DNA of 34,004 bases from an uncultured bacterium (GTDB lineage: Bacteria > Verrucomicrobiota > Kiritimatiellia > RFP12 > UBA1067): the NCBI GenBank assembly GCA_902769585.1, contig CACXPT010000010.1, forward strand, positions 1-34,004. The letters are read 5' to 3'. Positions 9,163-17,286 of the stretch are shown here, piece by piece; position 1 is the first letter of the stretch, and every line of letters starts with the position of its first letter. A model generated the notes under the pieces. That model had not been told where the DNA came from. It did not search any database and saw only the letters and a program-made list of their open reading frames with translations. The translations under genes were made by a program, and so were the position numbers.

Positions 9163-9198
9163 GCCGACACAAGTTCAGCCCCCCCCCAAGATGCACGA

Positions 9199-9229
9199 AA
9201 CCGAGGCGCTGAAGAAGGACGCCTCGGTT
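9199..9229 (-). terminator. Hairpin downstream of the kinase gene
   Basis: Perfect 10-bp inverted repeat AACCGAGGCG / CGCCTCGGTT with an 11-base loop, 117 bases past the kinase stop. On the minus strand only a short TTTCG follows, so it may be a weak terminator. The rest of 9093-9345 holds the 28-base direct repeat and no gene I can support. Confidence 0.5.
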
Positions 9230-9345
9230 CGAGCAACAAGTTTAACCATCTGTAGGTATGCGCATGCTGACGCCCAATGACAAACTTTCTGAAAAAAATT
9301 TTCAAGCCCAAACGCTCCAAGGTGCCGACCTCATTCTTGCCGACC

Positions 9346-10716
9346 TCATTCCTTAGTGCCGTTCACGAGGTTGGATGCAGCCGAATGGAGCAGAAACGCA
9401 AGCGAGACGTTGTCTCCAACCTGGACATAAGATGAATTATTGGCGGCAAACAGGTACATATCATCGTCTTCAGCCCGTTTTGCCAGCCGATCCAGCTCCT
9501 CTATCGCCTTCTTCTTCGTGATGCCTCCGGAGTTCAGGCTTGCGAAGATATCGTGCGTAAGCACCCAGGCGTCAATCCGTGACATGGCGAATTGCCCATA
9601 CGACGGCAAGGCCCCTTCCTCCTGCGAATCCGTCTCTGGCGCATCTGGAGGAATGCGGATTACCGAATCGAAGTCAAGATGCCGCCTCGACGCGCCCATG
9701 ACGAAAAAAACAGCCAGCACGGCAAAAGCTACCGCCATCAACGCAGCCGCCATCCATCCATGGCGCCGCCCCCGAACGGCCTCGCGCCGCCCCTTGCGCA
9801 GACGGTCCAGCTCCATGTCGATTCGGCATTCCTCCTCCTCGCGCCGAGCCTTCTCAAGAGCATGCCAGTCAAGGCATTCCCGCCCTGCCGGGTTGGAATG
9901 CAGCAGCTTCGGCAGAACATCCCGCCAGATCGGATTGTAGGCTCCGAGGACAGACTGCACATCCGTCCTGGCATCATGCCATAGGCCGGTCAGCAAGCGG
10001 AAGATTATCACCCCGAGCGCATACCAGTCGCTTTCCTTCGAGGCGGCCAGCCCCATCTCCACCTCAGGCGCCATGTAGCCCACGCTTCCCATGACCATCT
10101 TCTTCCCGTCCCTGACGGCAGTCAGCGTCTGCTCCAGCGAGAGGCCCACATCGGTCCTGAGCTCGGGATCGACGACCTTTGCCAGGCCAAAATCGGAAAG
10201 GACCGCATGTCCGTCCGGCCCGATCATTACATTCTGCAGCTTCAGGTCCCTATGCAAGATGCCTCTTGCGTGGATATACGAAAGCCCTTCGCGAAGATCG
10301 TCGTACCAGACGGCCACCTGATCCTCGTCGACGCTGCCAACGTCGACATCCGCCAGCGTCTTTGGACGTCCATTTGGGGACAAGATGATGCCCATCACGA
10401 AATATGGGCGGCCCGTTGCTTCATCTTCCCCGACATCATACACCCGGACTAGCCGCGGATGGTCTAGCTTGGCGAGAAGACGCCCCTCGGCAAAGAACCT
10501 CGTCCTGACAGCGGCCGTCTCCCCGCGCGCGTACGTGAACAATTTAAGGGCGTAATGCGCGCCGAGCGCAACGTCCTCCACTTCGTACACCTCGGCCATG
10601 CCCCCTCTCCCCAACAGCCCGACTACGCGCCATTTCCCTATAATGGTCCCCGCCGCCAGCACGGGACCCCTGACCTGCCCCTGCTGCGCACCTGCACCTT
10701 CTTGACTATTGCCCAT
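9346..10716 (-). CDS. Transmembrane Hanks-type Ser/Thr protein kinase (456 aa)
   Basis: Kinase landmarks are complete: glycine-rich loop LGRGGMAEVY (35-44), ATP lysine Lys58 in HYALKLF, probable alpha-C Glu77, catalytic HRDLKLQN (Asp157, Lys159, Asn162), DFG at 175-177 and APE at 216-218. HRD rather than a degenerate motif supports an active enzyme. A single transmembrane helix at about 322-341 follows the kinase domain, leaving about 115 residues, probably periplasmic and without PASTA repeats. ATG 10716 is chosen because earlier in-frame codons lie beyond the promoter. A GTG at codon 19, preceded by AGGGG, is an alternative. Substrates are unknown. No phosphatase is nearby; FHA-like domains occur in the Tad operon about 4-10 kb upstream, but a link is speculative. 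The gene is bracketed by repeat copies A and B. Confidence 0.9.
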   Translation of the reverse strand: MGNSQEGAGAQQGQVRGPVLAAGTIIGKWRVVGLLGRGGMAEVYEVEDVALGAHYALKLFTYARGETAAVRTRFFAEGRLLAKLDHPRLVRVYDVGEDEATGRPYFVMGIILSPNGRPKTLADVDVGSVDEDQVAVWYDDLREGLSYIHARGILHRDLKLQNVMIGPDGHAVLSDFGLAKVVDPELRTDVGLSLEQTLTAVRDGKKMVMGSVGYMAPEVEMGLAASKESDWYALGVIIFRLLTGLWHDARTDVQSVLGAYNPIWRDVLPKLLHSNPAGRECLDWHALEKARREEEECRIDMELDRLRKGRREAVRGRRHGWMAAALMAVAFAVLAVFFVMGASRRHLDFDSVIRIPPDAPETDSQEEGALPSYGQFAMSRIDAWVLTHDIFASLNSGGITKKKAIEELDRLAKRAEDDDMYLFAANNSSYVQVGDNVSLAFLLHSAASNLVNGTKE

Positions 10717-10723
10717 GCCGCAC

Positions 10724-10753
10724 AGTATACCAGTTTCCCGAATCGCCGCGCAA
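10724..10753 (-). promoter_or_regulatory. Promoter of the Ser/Thr kinase gene, possibly leaderless
   Basis: Minus-strand -35 TTGCGC (10748-10753), 18-base spacer, -10 TATACT (10724-10729). Only seven bases (10717-10723) separate the -10 from ATG 10716, so the predicted transcript would begin at or next to the start codon, without a Shine-Dalgarno. Confidence 0.6.
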
Positions 10754-10806
10754 GGCCTGAATGATTGCTTTCGCCACTGGGAGATTTGGAGATTCGGAGT
10801 TTCATG

Positions 10807-10967
10807 AGCGCCACTTGGGGTGGGCGGGCCGCCCGCAAGGGATTTCATTTTCTGGCCGGCGAACCAGGACACCCAGGACGCCCAAGACACCCAAGACTGT
10901 GGCAGGGTGGGCTGTCTTGGGAGTCTTGGGTGTCCTGGGTGTCTTGGCCTAGGCGCGGATCCTGCGA
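10807..10967. repeat. Dispersed palindromic repeat, copy B
   Basis: Second copy of the element at 8914-9092, in the same orientation. It contains GGCGGGCCGCCCGCAAGG, CCAGGACACCCAGGAC and CCCAAGACACCCAAGAC, then the inverted GTCTTGGGAGTCTTGGG and TGTCCTGGGTGTCTTGG, and ends GGCGCGGATCC. The arms can form a stem of more than 30 bp. It begins six bases past the stop of the outer-membrane protein gene and could act as its transcription end or mRNA stabiliser. Confidence 0.8.
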
Positions 10968-10973
10968 TTCATG

Positions 10974-11903
10974 CTAGAACTGGTACTGGATCGAGAACAC
11001 GGCCCCGGAGCCGACGCCAAGATCCTTGACGCTGCCCCTCCTGTAGAACTTGTCCTTGTCGCCCGTCTCGGTGAAGGCGGCCACGAGGCTGAGCTTCTTC
11101 GTCACGAACCAGGCTACGTGCGCGTCCCAGTAGTCGTGGTTGCGGATTGAGTGCCCGCCGGTGGCGGACGTGTCGCCCGCGTTCACGCCCTGCTTGTACT
11201 CGAGGCCGATGGCGACGTTCTCGGCCGGCAGCACGTCGATGTTGCCGAAGGCCACCACGTCGTAGTCGTTGTGCCCAACGACGCCGTTCACCACCTCGTC
11301 GGACAGCAGCAGGCCCGCCGAGAGCAGCACCGGCACGGGCGTCTGCGTGATCAGCTTCGAGGCGACGATGTAGCCGTCGAATCCGCTGTGGTCCAGGTGG
11401 AACGCGTCGACCGTCCTTGAGTCCGTGTACTTCCACACGCCGCCAATGGCGAGAGCCGGCACCCACGACGTGTCGAAGGCGTTCTCGTCTAGGAACCGCA
11501 CCTTCGCGCCCACATTATAGGTGTTGATCGACTTGTCGCCGTACTTGTGCGCGTTTATGAACCCGTAGCCGGTGGAGAACTCCACCCGGTCCGCGAACGT
11601 GATCGCCGCCGAACCGGCCCACCAGTTGATGCCGGCGTCGTTGAGGTTCACGTACCAGGCGCCGACCTGCGGACGCGAGACCTTGCCGTTCAGCGCGGAA
11701 TGCTCGACCTCGTTCGTCGTATCTCCTCCGCCGTCTCCGTCCCATGGCAACCCGGCCGTGTAGGCAAGGGGGTTGAAGGCTATGCCTCCCGTGCCCTGCA
11801 GGTTGTTCAGCGGCACGCCGCCATGCACGGCCGCGCCAGCTATGGCCGCAACCGAGAATGAGATTACGGTGCGTATGAATTTGCTGTTGATCTTGATGTT
11901 CAT
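10974..11903 (-). CDS. Putative outer-membrane beta-barrel protein (309 aa)
   Basis: Signal peptide at residues 1 to about 29 (IRTVISFSVAAIAGAAVHG). The mature start GVPLNNLQGTGGIAFNPLAY is followed by alternating polar/hydrophobic, aromatic-rich stretches (KLSLVAAFTETGDKDKFYRRG). The protein ends in SIQYQF, a C-terminal Phe that fits the last strand of an outer-membrane barrel recognised by BamA. It may belong to a DUF3034-like group, but I cannot confirm this. The start ATG 11903 has an AAGGAG Shine-Dalgarno at a good distance. A perfect hairpin (11920-11937) lies just upstream in the leader. Transported substrate, if any, is unknown. Confidence 0.7.
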   Translation of the reverse strand: MNIKINSKFIRTVISFSVAAIAGAAVHGGVPLNNLQGTGGIAFNPLAYTAGLPWDGDGGGDTTNEVEHSALNGKVSRPQVGAWYVNLNDAGINWWAGSAAITFADRVEFSTGYGFINAHKYGDKSINTYNVGAKVRFLDENAFDTSWVPALAIGGVWKYTDSRTVDAFHLDHSGFDGYIVASKLITQTPVPVLLSAGLLLSDEVVNGVVGHNDYDVVAFGNIDVLPAENVAIGLEYKQGVNAGDTSATGGHSIRNHDYWDAHVAWFVTKKLSLVAAFTETGDKDKFYRRGSVKDLGVGSGAVFSIQYQF

Positions 11904-11919
11904 TGTCTAGTTCTCCTTT

Positions 11920-11937
11920 CTGCCGAACAGTCGGCAG
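11920..11937 (+). terminator. Plus-strand intrinsic terminator, or 5' hairpin of the outer-membrane protein mRNA
   Basis: Perfect 7-bp stem CTGCCGA/TCGGCAG with an ACAG loop, followed on the plus strand by TTTTTT. The shape is that of a rho-independent terminator for plus-strand transcription, yet no plus-strand gene is present. On the minus strand the same hairpin sits directly before the Shine-Dalgarno of the gene starting at 11903. Confidence 0.5.
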
Positions 11938-11941
11938 TTTT

Positions 11942-11985
11942 TTGTTGGTTTGTGTTGGTTTTGGTGTTGGTTTTGGTGTTGGTTC
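11942..11985. repeat. Short TTGG-rich tandem repeat
   Basis: About three imperfect copies of a 12-base unit, TTTTGGTGTTGG, with a partial first copy TTGTTGG. It lies between metY and the outer-membrane protein gene. Confidence 0.75.
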
Positions 11986-12035
11986 GGTCGCGCGGGAGCG
12001 CGACCCTCCCGTTGCGGGCGCAATAAATTGCGCCC
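11986..12035 (-). terminator. Double palindrome after metY (REP-like)
   Basis: Two perfect 8-bp hairpins, GGTCGCGC/GCGCGACC with a GGGA loop (11986-12005) and GGGCGCAA/TTGCGCCC with a TAAA loop (12016-12035), lie 10 bases past the metY stop. No U-run follows on the minus strand, so it may be a REP-type mRNA end rather than a classic terminator. A closely similar first palindrome lies inside a coding sequence at 23191-23227. Confidence 0.55.
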
Positions 12036-12045
12036 CTCCCATCGT

Positions 12046-13341
12046 TCAGATCGTCGCCAGAGCTTCGTCGAGCGCGGCGATGATGTCGTCGATGTGCTCG
12101 AGTCCGATGGAGAGGCGGATCAGCTCGGGGGCGACGCCGCCCTTGCGCAGATCCTCGTCGGAGAGCTGCGAATGGGTGGTCGAGGCCGGATGGATGATGA
12201 GGCTCTTCGCGTCGCCCACATTCGCGAGGATGGAGAAGATGTCCCCGTTCGCCGCGTCCGTGACCTTGCGGGCCTCTTCGGCTCCTCCCTTCACGCCGAA
12301 CACGACCACGCCGCCCGCGCCGTTGGGCAGGTACTTCGCGGCCAGCTCGGGCTGCGTAAGCGAGGGATATTTCACCCACGCCACCTTCGGGTGGTTCTGG
12401 AGCCACTTCGCCACTGCGAGCGCGTTCTCGCTGTGCCGCGCGATGCGGAGCGGCAACGACTCCACGCCCTGCAGGAAGATCCACGCCGCGTCGGGTGCGA
12501 GCGTCGGACCCTGGTTGCGGATACCGACCGTCAGCAGGCGGATCGAGAACGCGATGGGCTTCAGCGGCTCTGGCAGGTCGTGCGCGAAGCGGAGACCGTG
12601 GTATCCGGCGTCCGGCTCGTTGTAGAGCGCGAACTTGGGATTCGTCCAGTCAAATCCGCCTTTCTCCACGACGATACCGCCGATGCCGGCGCCATGTCCG
12701 CCGATCCACTTCGAAAGCGAGTGGATCACGAAGTCCGCGCCGTGGTCGAGAGCGCGAAGAAGCGGCGGCGGAGTGAACGTGGCGTCCACCACGAGCGGCA
12801 AGCCGTGGCGGTGCGCGACGGCCGCGTAGCCTTCGATGTCCGCTATGTCAAGGGCCGGGTTGCCGACGGCCTCGATGAAGACCAGGCGCGTTTTCTCGTT
12901 GATCGCCGCCTCGACGGCGGCGAAGTCGTTCACGGGCGTGAATTTGGCCTTTATGCCGACGTTCGGCAGGATGGCGTCGAACTGGCTGAAGGTGCCCCCG
13001 TAGAGATTGCTCGCCGCCACGATCTCGTCGCCGGCCCGCGCGATGTTCGTGACCGTGAAGTAGATGGCTGCCGTGCCGGAGGAGAGCGTCTGCGCCGCCG
13101 CGCCGCCTTCGAGCGCCGCGATGCGCTTTGCGAGCACGTCGTTCGTGGGGTTCATCAGGCGGGCGTAGATGTTGCCGAGCTCGCGCAGGCCGAAGAGGTC
13201 GGCCCCGTGCTTGGAGTCGCGGAAGTTGTATGCAGTGGTGCGGTACACCGGCACGGCCCGTGCGTTGGTGGCGGGGTCGCCGTGCGCGTCCTGCCCGGCG
13301 TGGATCGCCAGCGTCTCGATATGGTACTTTCTGTCGCTCAT
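12046..13341 (-). CDS. metY: O-acetylhomoserine sulfhydrylase (aminocarboxypropyltransferase)
   Basis: A 431-residue protein of the Cys/Met metabolism PLP-dependent family, full length for MetY. The PLP lysine is Lys211 in HSLSKWIGGHG, and Asp186 in VVDATFTPP holds the pyridine nitrogen. Other family signatures are YARLMNPTNDVLAKRIAALEGG near 59-80 and SSGTAAI near 88-93. The expected reaction joins O-acetylhomoserine with sulfide to give homocysteine and acetate, in the cytoplasm, for methionine synthesis. ATG 13341 has AAGGAG eight bases upstream. It stands alone between hairpins, so it is probably a single-gene unit. No SAM riboswitch or other known methionine control element is evident in the short leader. 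A cystathionine gamma-synthase-like role is less likely given the length and motifs. Confidence 0.93.
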   Translation of the reverse strand: MSDRKYHIETLAIHAGQDAHGDPATNARAVPVYRTTAYNFRDSKHGADLFGLRELGNIYARLMNPTNDVLAKRIAALEGGAAAQTLSSGTAAIYFTVTNIARAGDEIVAASNLYGGTFSQFDAILPNVGIKAKFTPVNDFAAVEAAINEKTRLVFIEAVGNPALDIADIEGYAAVAHRHGLPLVVDATFTPPPLLRALDHGADFVIHSLSKWIGGHGAGIGGIVVEKGGFDWTNPKFALYNEPDAGYHGLRFAHDLPEPLKPIAFSIRLLTVGIRNQGPTLAPDAAWIFLQGVESLPLRIARHSENALAVAKWLQNHPKVAWVKYPSLTQPELAAKYLPNGAGGVVVFGVKGGAEEARKVTDAANGDIFSILANVGDAKSLIIHPASTTHSQLSDEDLRKGGVAPELIRLSIGLEHIDDIIAALDEALATI

Positions 13342-13401
13342 GTTGATGCTCCTTTCGGATTGGTTCGTTCGTCGTCGCCTGATGCGGTGTCGACGCCGAA
13401 T

Positions 13402-13410
13402 AGTGTAGCA
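13402..13410 (-). promoter_or_regulatory. Possible extended -10 promoter for metY
   Basis: Minus-strand TGC followed by TACACT resembles an extended -10 element. No good -35 hexamer is seen 16-18 bases upstream. It lies 60 bases before the metY ATG. Confidence 0.3.
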
Positions 13411-13431
13411 TCGGAGCGGCAGTATCGGGTA

Positions 13432-13469
13432 ATCGGAAGTCCTTTCTCCTTCCGATAGGCCTTGCCTAT
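13432..13469 (-). terminator. Hairpins ending the Tad operon
   Basis: Two inverted repeats follow the last Tad-linked gene (stop at 13477): ATAGGC/GCCTAT (13455-13469) and ATCGGAAG/CTTCCGAT (13432-13456). They share bases 13455-13456. Neither has a clear U-run on the minus strand, so this is a tentative end of the operon. Confidence 0.45.
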
Positions 13470-13476
13470 GGCGATC

Positions 13477-14346
13477 CTATGGCTTCACGGGCTCGTAGGC
13501 GATGCCGTAGTACTCGAATATGCGGCGGCGCATGCCGTTCTTGTCGATGCGCCTCAATCCCGCCTCGTATTCCTCCACCACGCTCTTCGCGAATCCCGCG
13601 TCATTGCCTGACACGTGGAGGAGGGTCCCGTCGTTGGCGATCGGCTTGGACTTGCGGAAGTGCTGGATGAAGCGCACTGACGCCATGCCGTCGATCGAGG
13701 CGCCTTTCACGTTCGCAAGGTCGGCCATCACGAACGCATCCGCCTCGCCCTTCGCCACCATCTCGGCCATCACGACCTTCGATACCGCAGACGGCATGAT
13801 GCGCAGCCGCTCCGGGTTCTGTCCCGCACGCTCGTGCAGATCCCTTATCACCTTGTAGTCGAGAAACGCCTCGTCCGCAAGGATCCTCAGCCCATCGAGC
13901 GACTTGACCCCGTCGTAGTACCAGGGATTCGTGCGAAGCGTCATCACCACCAGCGGACATGCCATGAGCGGCGTTGGCGCAGACGGGGACTCCTTCAGCG
14001 CCGGATGGCTGCCGAAGCCCACCACGACGGCATGCGGATCTTCGCGCAAGACCTTGGCGAAGTCCTTCACGTCGCCGTGGATATGGTGGAACGTCGATTT
14101 CGGGAATATGGCGCGCACGATGTCCAGAAGGACGCCGTTCCTGTTTGATATCGGATTCTCCAGCGTGTAGCCGGCCCAGTACCCGTAGTATACGCGTGGG
14201 GCGAGCTGCGACTCCCCCTGCTGTTCCGCGGCGAGGTCCTGCGCGGCGGCGCGCTTGGCGCTTGCCTCCTTGAAGTTCTTGAGTCCCTTCATGGCGAACA
14301 TGGCCGCGAACGCAATCGCCAGAGCGATGTTTATCTTCTTTATCAT
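13477..14346 (-). CDS. Periplasmic solute-binding-protein-like protein, Tad operon tail (289 aa)
   Basis: Starts at ATG 14346, overlapping the previous stop as ATGA. Residues about 4-19 (KINIALAIAFAAMFAM) form a signal anchor. The rest resembles family 3 extracellular solute-binding proteins: GVLLDIVRAIFP near the start of the domain, then KSLDGLRILADEAF and a later lobe VVMAEMVAKGEADAFVMADLANV. In transporters this fold binds amino acids; here no permease or ATPase is nearby. Its place as the last gene after tadC and two membrane proteins suggests a role as a sensor or accessory part of the Tad apparatus, which is inference. It lacks a lipobox. Hairpins follow its stop. Confidence 0.65.
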   Translation of the reverse strand: MIKKINIALAIAFAAMFAMKGLKNFKEASAKRAAAQDLAAEQQGESQLAPRVYYGYWAGYTLENPISNRNGVLLDIVRAIFPKSTFHHIHGDVKDFAKVLREDPHAVVVGFGSHPALKESPSAPTPLMACPLVVMTLRTNPWYYDGVKSLDGLRILADEAFLDYKVIRDLHERAGQNPERLRIMPSAVSKVVMAEMVAKGEADAFVMADLANVKGASIDGMASVRFIQHFRKSKPIANDGTLLHVSGNDAGFAKSVVEEYEAGLRRIDKNGMRRRIFEYYGIAYEPVKP

Positions 14347-16166
14347 TTCGCGCCTCCCTTCTTCACCTTCACCTCTTCCTTCACCTCTCCCTTCACCTTC
14401 ACCTCTTCCTTCTTCACCTCTTCCTTCTTGCTCTGCACGCGCGCCTTCTCGCGCAAGGCCCACTGGTGGAACGAGTTGTCCTCCAGGCCTAGCGCGATCA
14501 TTTCGTCCAGGACGGCCAGCGTCTCCTTTGCGCCTGGCGCCACCGCCGCACGCATGCGGTAGTCGGAGTACTTCTCCCTGTACTGGGCCGAAATGTCCTT
14601 GCGCGCCTCGGCGGCGCGTTTGCGCCACTCCGAAAGCTTGGCGTTGTCCACGCCCACCGCCTCGCCAAGCTCGCAGAGCAGGATGAGGGTGACTGACTTC
14701 GCCGTGTCCGCGCGCTTCAGGATCGCCGCCATGAGCCGCTCGCGCTCGTGATTCAGCATCGGGGCGAACGCGGCATCATCCGAATCGAAGACGTCCACGA
14801 GGTCGGCCCAGGTGTCCCGGAGGTCTGCTCCAACGCTATCGGGAGAGGCGAGGAAGCGTTCGCGCGCCGGCACGTATGCGGCGAGGGCATTCCAGCGCAC
14901 CTCCGCGTTGTCGCGCTCGCGGCGGACGATGTCCCCCGACATGAACAGGTTGTCCTTCAGGGCATCGAAGTAGTCCTGAATCTGCTTTTCCGTGTCCTTG
15001 AATCTCGCCGCGCCCACCTCGGAAGCGGCCACGAAGAATTTTGGCAGCGCCACGGTCACGAAATCCACGACCTCCTGCGCGTCCTCGTAGAACATGTCGG
15101 CGTCGCATCGCGTGAACATCGCCCGGTCGGCAGCGGCAAGCTTGTCCTTGAGCGCAATCCAGTCGCCCTTCTGCGCGGCGCCCTGGATGTCGTCCACGTC
15201 CTGCAGGAAGCGCAGGATGTCTTTGATCATCTTCTCGTTATCCTTCGCCTTCACTCCGCCGACGTGCCCGACGACCTGCCGGCCTCGCTGCAGGAGGTCG
15301 CGGGTGATCGGTGATCTGGACGCCTTCAGGATGAGCGGAAGCGCACGGTAGAAGGAGTTCTGGTACACGAGGGCGTCTTCGTCCGTGTTCTTGGCGTCGT
15401 CCGCGCAGAGCGTGCGGGAGACGAGCTCGGGGCCGTGCTTTGCCGCCAGCACGGCGTCCACCGACTGCTTCTTCTTCACGAACGACAGCGCCACGAGCGC
15501 GGCAAGGCCCACAAGGAGCAGCATCGCCATCAGTCCCGCGCGCGTGCTCCGCGCCGGCCATCCGAACGGCCTGCCGCTCTTCACCGCCGCCGCCGCGTCC
15601 GACGCCGGAAGCGCCATGCCCTGGAAGGGCCCCACCGCGAAGAGCGTGGCGAACGGCACCGATAGCCGCTGCGCACCGTCGGCCGCGGTCACGTCCACGC
15701 CGTCCGCCGTCGGGAAGATCGAGCACAGTTCCGCGCCGGCTACGGCAGGGTTCACCGCATACGCGCCGCCATTTGCAGACGCGACGGCGTTCCTGCCCTG
15801 TATGAGCGGGTCGGCCGCGATCGCGCTCGAGCCCACGCGCCACAGCAGCACGGAGCCCGTGCTAGCGCCTTCGCGTTCGATGCGGAACACCCACGGCCCG
15901 AGGGCGCAGGCGACGCCGGCGGTGAGGTGGAAGTCCGTGCCCGTCTTCGGGCCGGACGACACTGGAATGTCGTCCTTAGCGGACGCCAGCGTCCATCCGT
16001 CCTCGTCGCGCACGAGCGCGCCCAGCACATCGGCGCCCTGCGGCACCACCTCCACCAGCTGCGGCGCGTCGCCGGCTAGCAGCATGAGCGGCTTCTCGAC
16101 ATCCGCGAGATCGCGCTCCAGAAGCGTCTCACCGTCTGCGGAGAATATCTTGAGTTTTTCCTGCAT
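14343..16166 (-). CDS. FHA-like N-terminus, transmembrane and coiled C-terminal region; Tad-linked unknown (607 aa)
   Basis: I choose ATG 16166 (MQEKLKIF), which has GGGAG about eight bases upstream; an earlier ATG at 16214 would overlap the previous gene and has a poorly spaced site. Residues about 1-100 look like a beta-sandwich of FHA type (PQLVEVV, DGWTLASA, FHLTAG, GPWVFRIE), without the canonical phosphothreonine Arg/Ser/His. A second similar beta-rich stretch runs to about 195. One transmembrane helix lies near 218-238 (AGLMAMLLLVGLAALVALSF). The large remainder is helical and ends in a KEEV-rich charged tail (KKEEVKKEEVKVKGEV) encoded by imperfect repeats. The FHA-TM-periplasm plan recalls YscD-like ring proteins of secretion systems, but this is only an architectural comparison. 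Confidence 0.7.
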   Translation of the reverse strand: MQEKLKIFSADGETLLERDLADVEKPLMLLAGDAPQLVEVVPQGADVLGALVRDEDGWTLASAKDDIPVSSGPKTGTDFHLTAGVACALGPWVFRIEREGASTGSVLLWRVGSSAIAADPLIQGRNAVASANGGAYAVNPAVAGAELCSIFPTADGVDVTAADGAQRLSVPFATLFAVGPFQGMALPASDAAAAVKSGRPFGWPARSTRAGLMAMLLLVGLAALVALSFVKKKQSVDAVLAAKHGPELVSRTLCADDAKNTDEDALVYQNSFYRALPLILKASRSPITRDLLQRGRQVVGHVGGVKAKDNEKMIKDILRFLQDVDDIQGAAQKGDWIALKDKLAAADRAMFTRCDADMFYEDAQEVVDFVTVALPKFFVAASEVGAARFKDTEKQIQDYFDALKDNLFMSGDIVRRERDNAEVRWNALAAYVPARERFLASPDSVGADLRDTWADLVDVFDSDDAAFAPMLNHERERLMAAILKRADTAKSVTLILLCELGEAVGVDNAKLSEWRKRAAEARKDISAQYREKYSDYRMRAAVAPGAKETLAVLDEMIALGLEDNSFHQWALREKARVQSKKEEVKKEEVKVKGEVKEEVKVKKGGAK

Positions 16167-16191
16167 GTCCAGACTCCCGACCTTAAACCTG

Positions 16192-17280
16192 TTACTTTCC
16201 GGCGTTCCCGTCATCCTCTGGCGGGATCTTTGTGGCGAGGATGTCGGCGGCACGGCGCACGTCCGCCCGCTCGCCCGTCAGCGTGGCATGCGACATGATC
16301 CATCTCGCCTGCCTACGCGCCCTGTCCCAGTCGCGCATGGCGACGGCCTTGTCAAGGACCACGAACCACTCGTCCACGTCCTCGCGCCGCTCTTCCAGCA
16401 GGCGCTGGTAGAGCTTGAAGTCGTCCGACGACAGGGCGACGCGCTCCTGGCGGATCGACGACAGGAGCCGCAATCCCTCGCGGTAGTGCTGGAGCGCCGG
16501 CAGGAGCGCGGCGTCCGGCTCCGCCTCCGCGCGGGCGGCGAACAGGCGCCAGAGCGCCATCTCGCGCTGAACCTGCCGGAGCATGTCGGCGTTCATCTTT
16601 GACGTGAGCTTGCCGGAGTCCACGACCGGGCGGTCGATGTACTCGCGCCGCTCTGGGAGGTCGAAGTCCTCGAACATGCGGCGGAAGAACCCGTGTATGT
16701 CGGCGGCAGACTCCTTGTCTCCGTCCTTCCATAGCCCCCACAGCACGTAGCGTATGTCGCCCGCGTAGAACACCAGCGCCTCGCCGTCGTGGCCGGCGAT
16801 GTCGAACAGCATCCGCACGGCGGTGACGCCGGGACGGACCGTCAGCTGCTCCGAGCCGATCACCTTGATCGGAAGCTCTTCGGGGATGCCGTCGAGATGC
16901 TCGGCAAGGATGTCCTCCTCCACGAGGTGCAGCACGATGGCCGGGTTGACGTCGAGCGCATGGTACGGGAACCCCGGGTCCGTTTCGGCGAGCAGGAAAA
17001 GGATCGGGATGTCCTGCCCCTTCTTGCGGAACACGGCGAGCGCGTTGCCGTCCTTGCTGTACGCCTCCCAGCCGAGCGGGAGCCGCACCTTGAAGAGCGG
17101 CATCTCCACGACGGCCTGCACCGGCTCGCCCAGCTTCTCGCGGGCTTGCGCCAGCGCGCTCCAGGCGTAATAGACCCAGAGCAGCGCGCCAAACAGCGCG
17201 ACCAGGGCAATCGACCACAGCACCACGCGCGCCGAGTACACCGTCGGCACGAGAACGGGCTTCTGACTGTTCTTCTGCAT
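16192..17280 (-). CDS. Membrane-anchored protein of unknown function, Tad operon (362 aa)
   Basis: One N-terminal transmembrane helix at about 20-42 (VVLWSIALVALFGALLWVYY) anchors a mostly soluble domain that begins as beta-rich (VVEMPLFKVRLPLGWEAYSKDG) and becomes helical after residue 240 (QVQREMALWRLFAARAEAE). I recognise no family. ATG 17280 lies six bases after the tadC stop, and the following gene starts about 25 bases past its own stop, so it is part of the operon. The topology (short inside, long outside) and position suggest a periplasmic scaffold or stabiliser for the pilus machine. That role is inferred from context only. Confidence 0.65.
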   Translation of the reverse strand: MQKNSQKPVLVPTVYSARVVLWSIALVALFGALLWVYYAWSALAQAREKLGEPVQAVVEMPLFKVRLPLGWEAYSKDGNALAVFRKKGQDIPILFLLAETDPGFPYHALDVNPAIVLHLVEEDILAEHLDGIPEELPIKVIGSEQLTVRPGVTAVRMLFDIAGHDGEALVFYAGDIRYVLWGLWKDGDKESAADIHGFFRRMFEDFDLPERREYIDRPVVDSGKLTSKMNADMLRQVQREMALWRLFAARAEAEPDAALLPALQHYREGLRLLSSIRQERVALSSDDFKLYQRLLEERREDVDEWFVVLDKAVAMRDWDRARRQARWIMSHATLTGERADVRRAADILATKIPPEDDGNAGK

Positions 17281-17286
17281 GACTTT

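Noticed and set aside
13477..14346. ABC transporter system around the solute-binding-like protein
   Set aside because: No permease or ATP-binding protein occurs nearby and the gene is coupled to the Tad operon instead.
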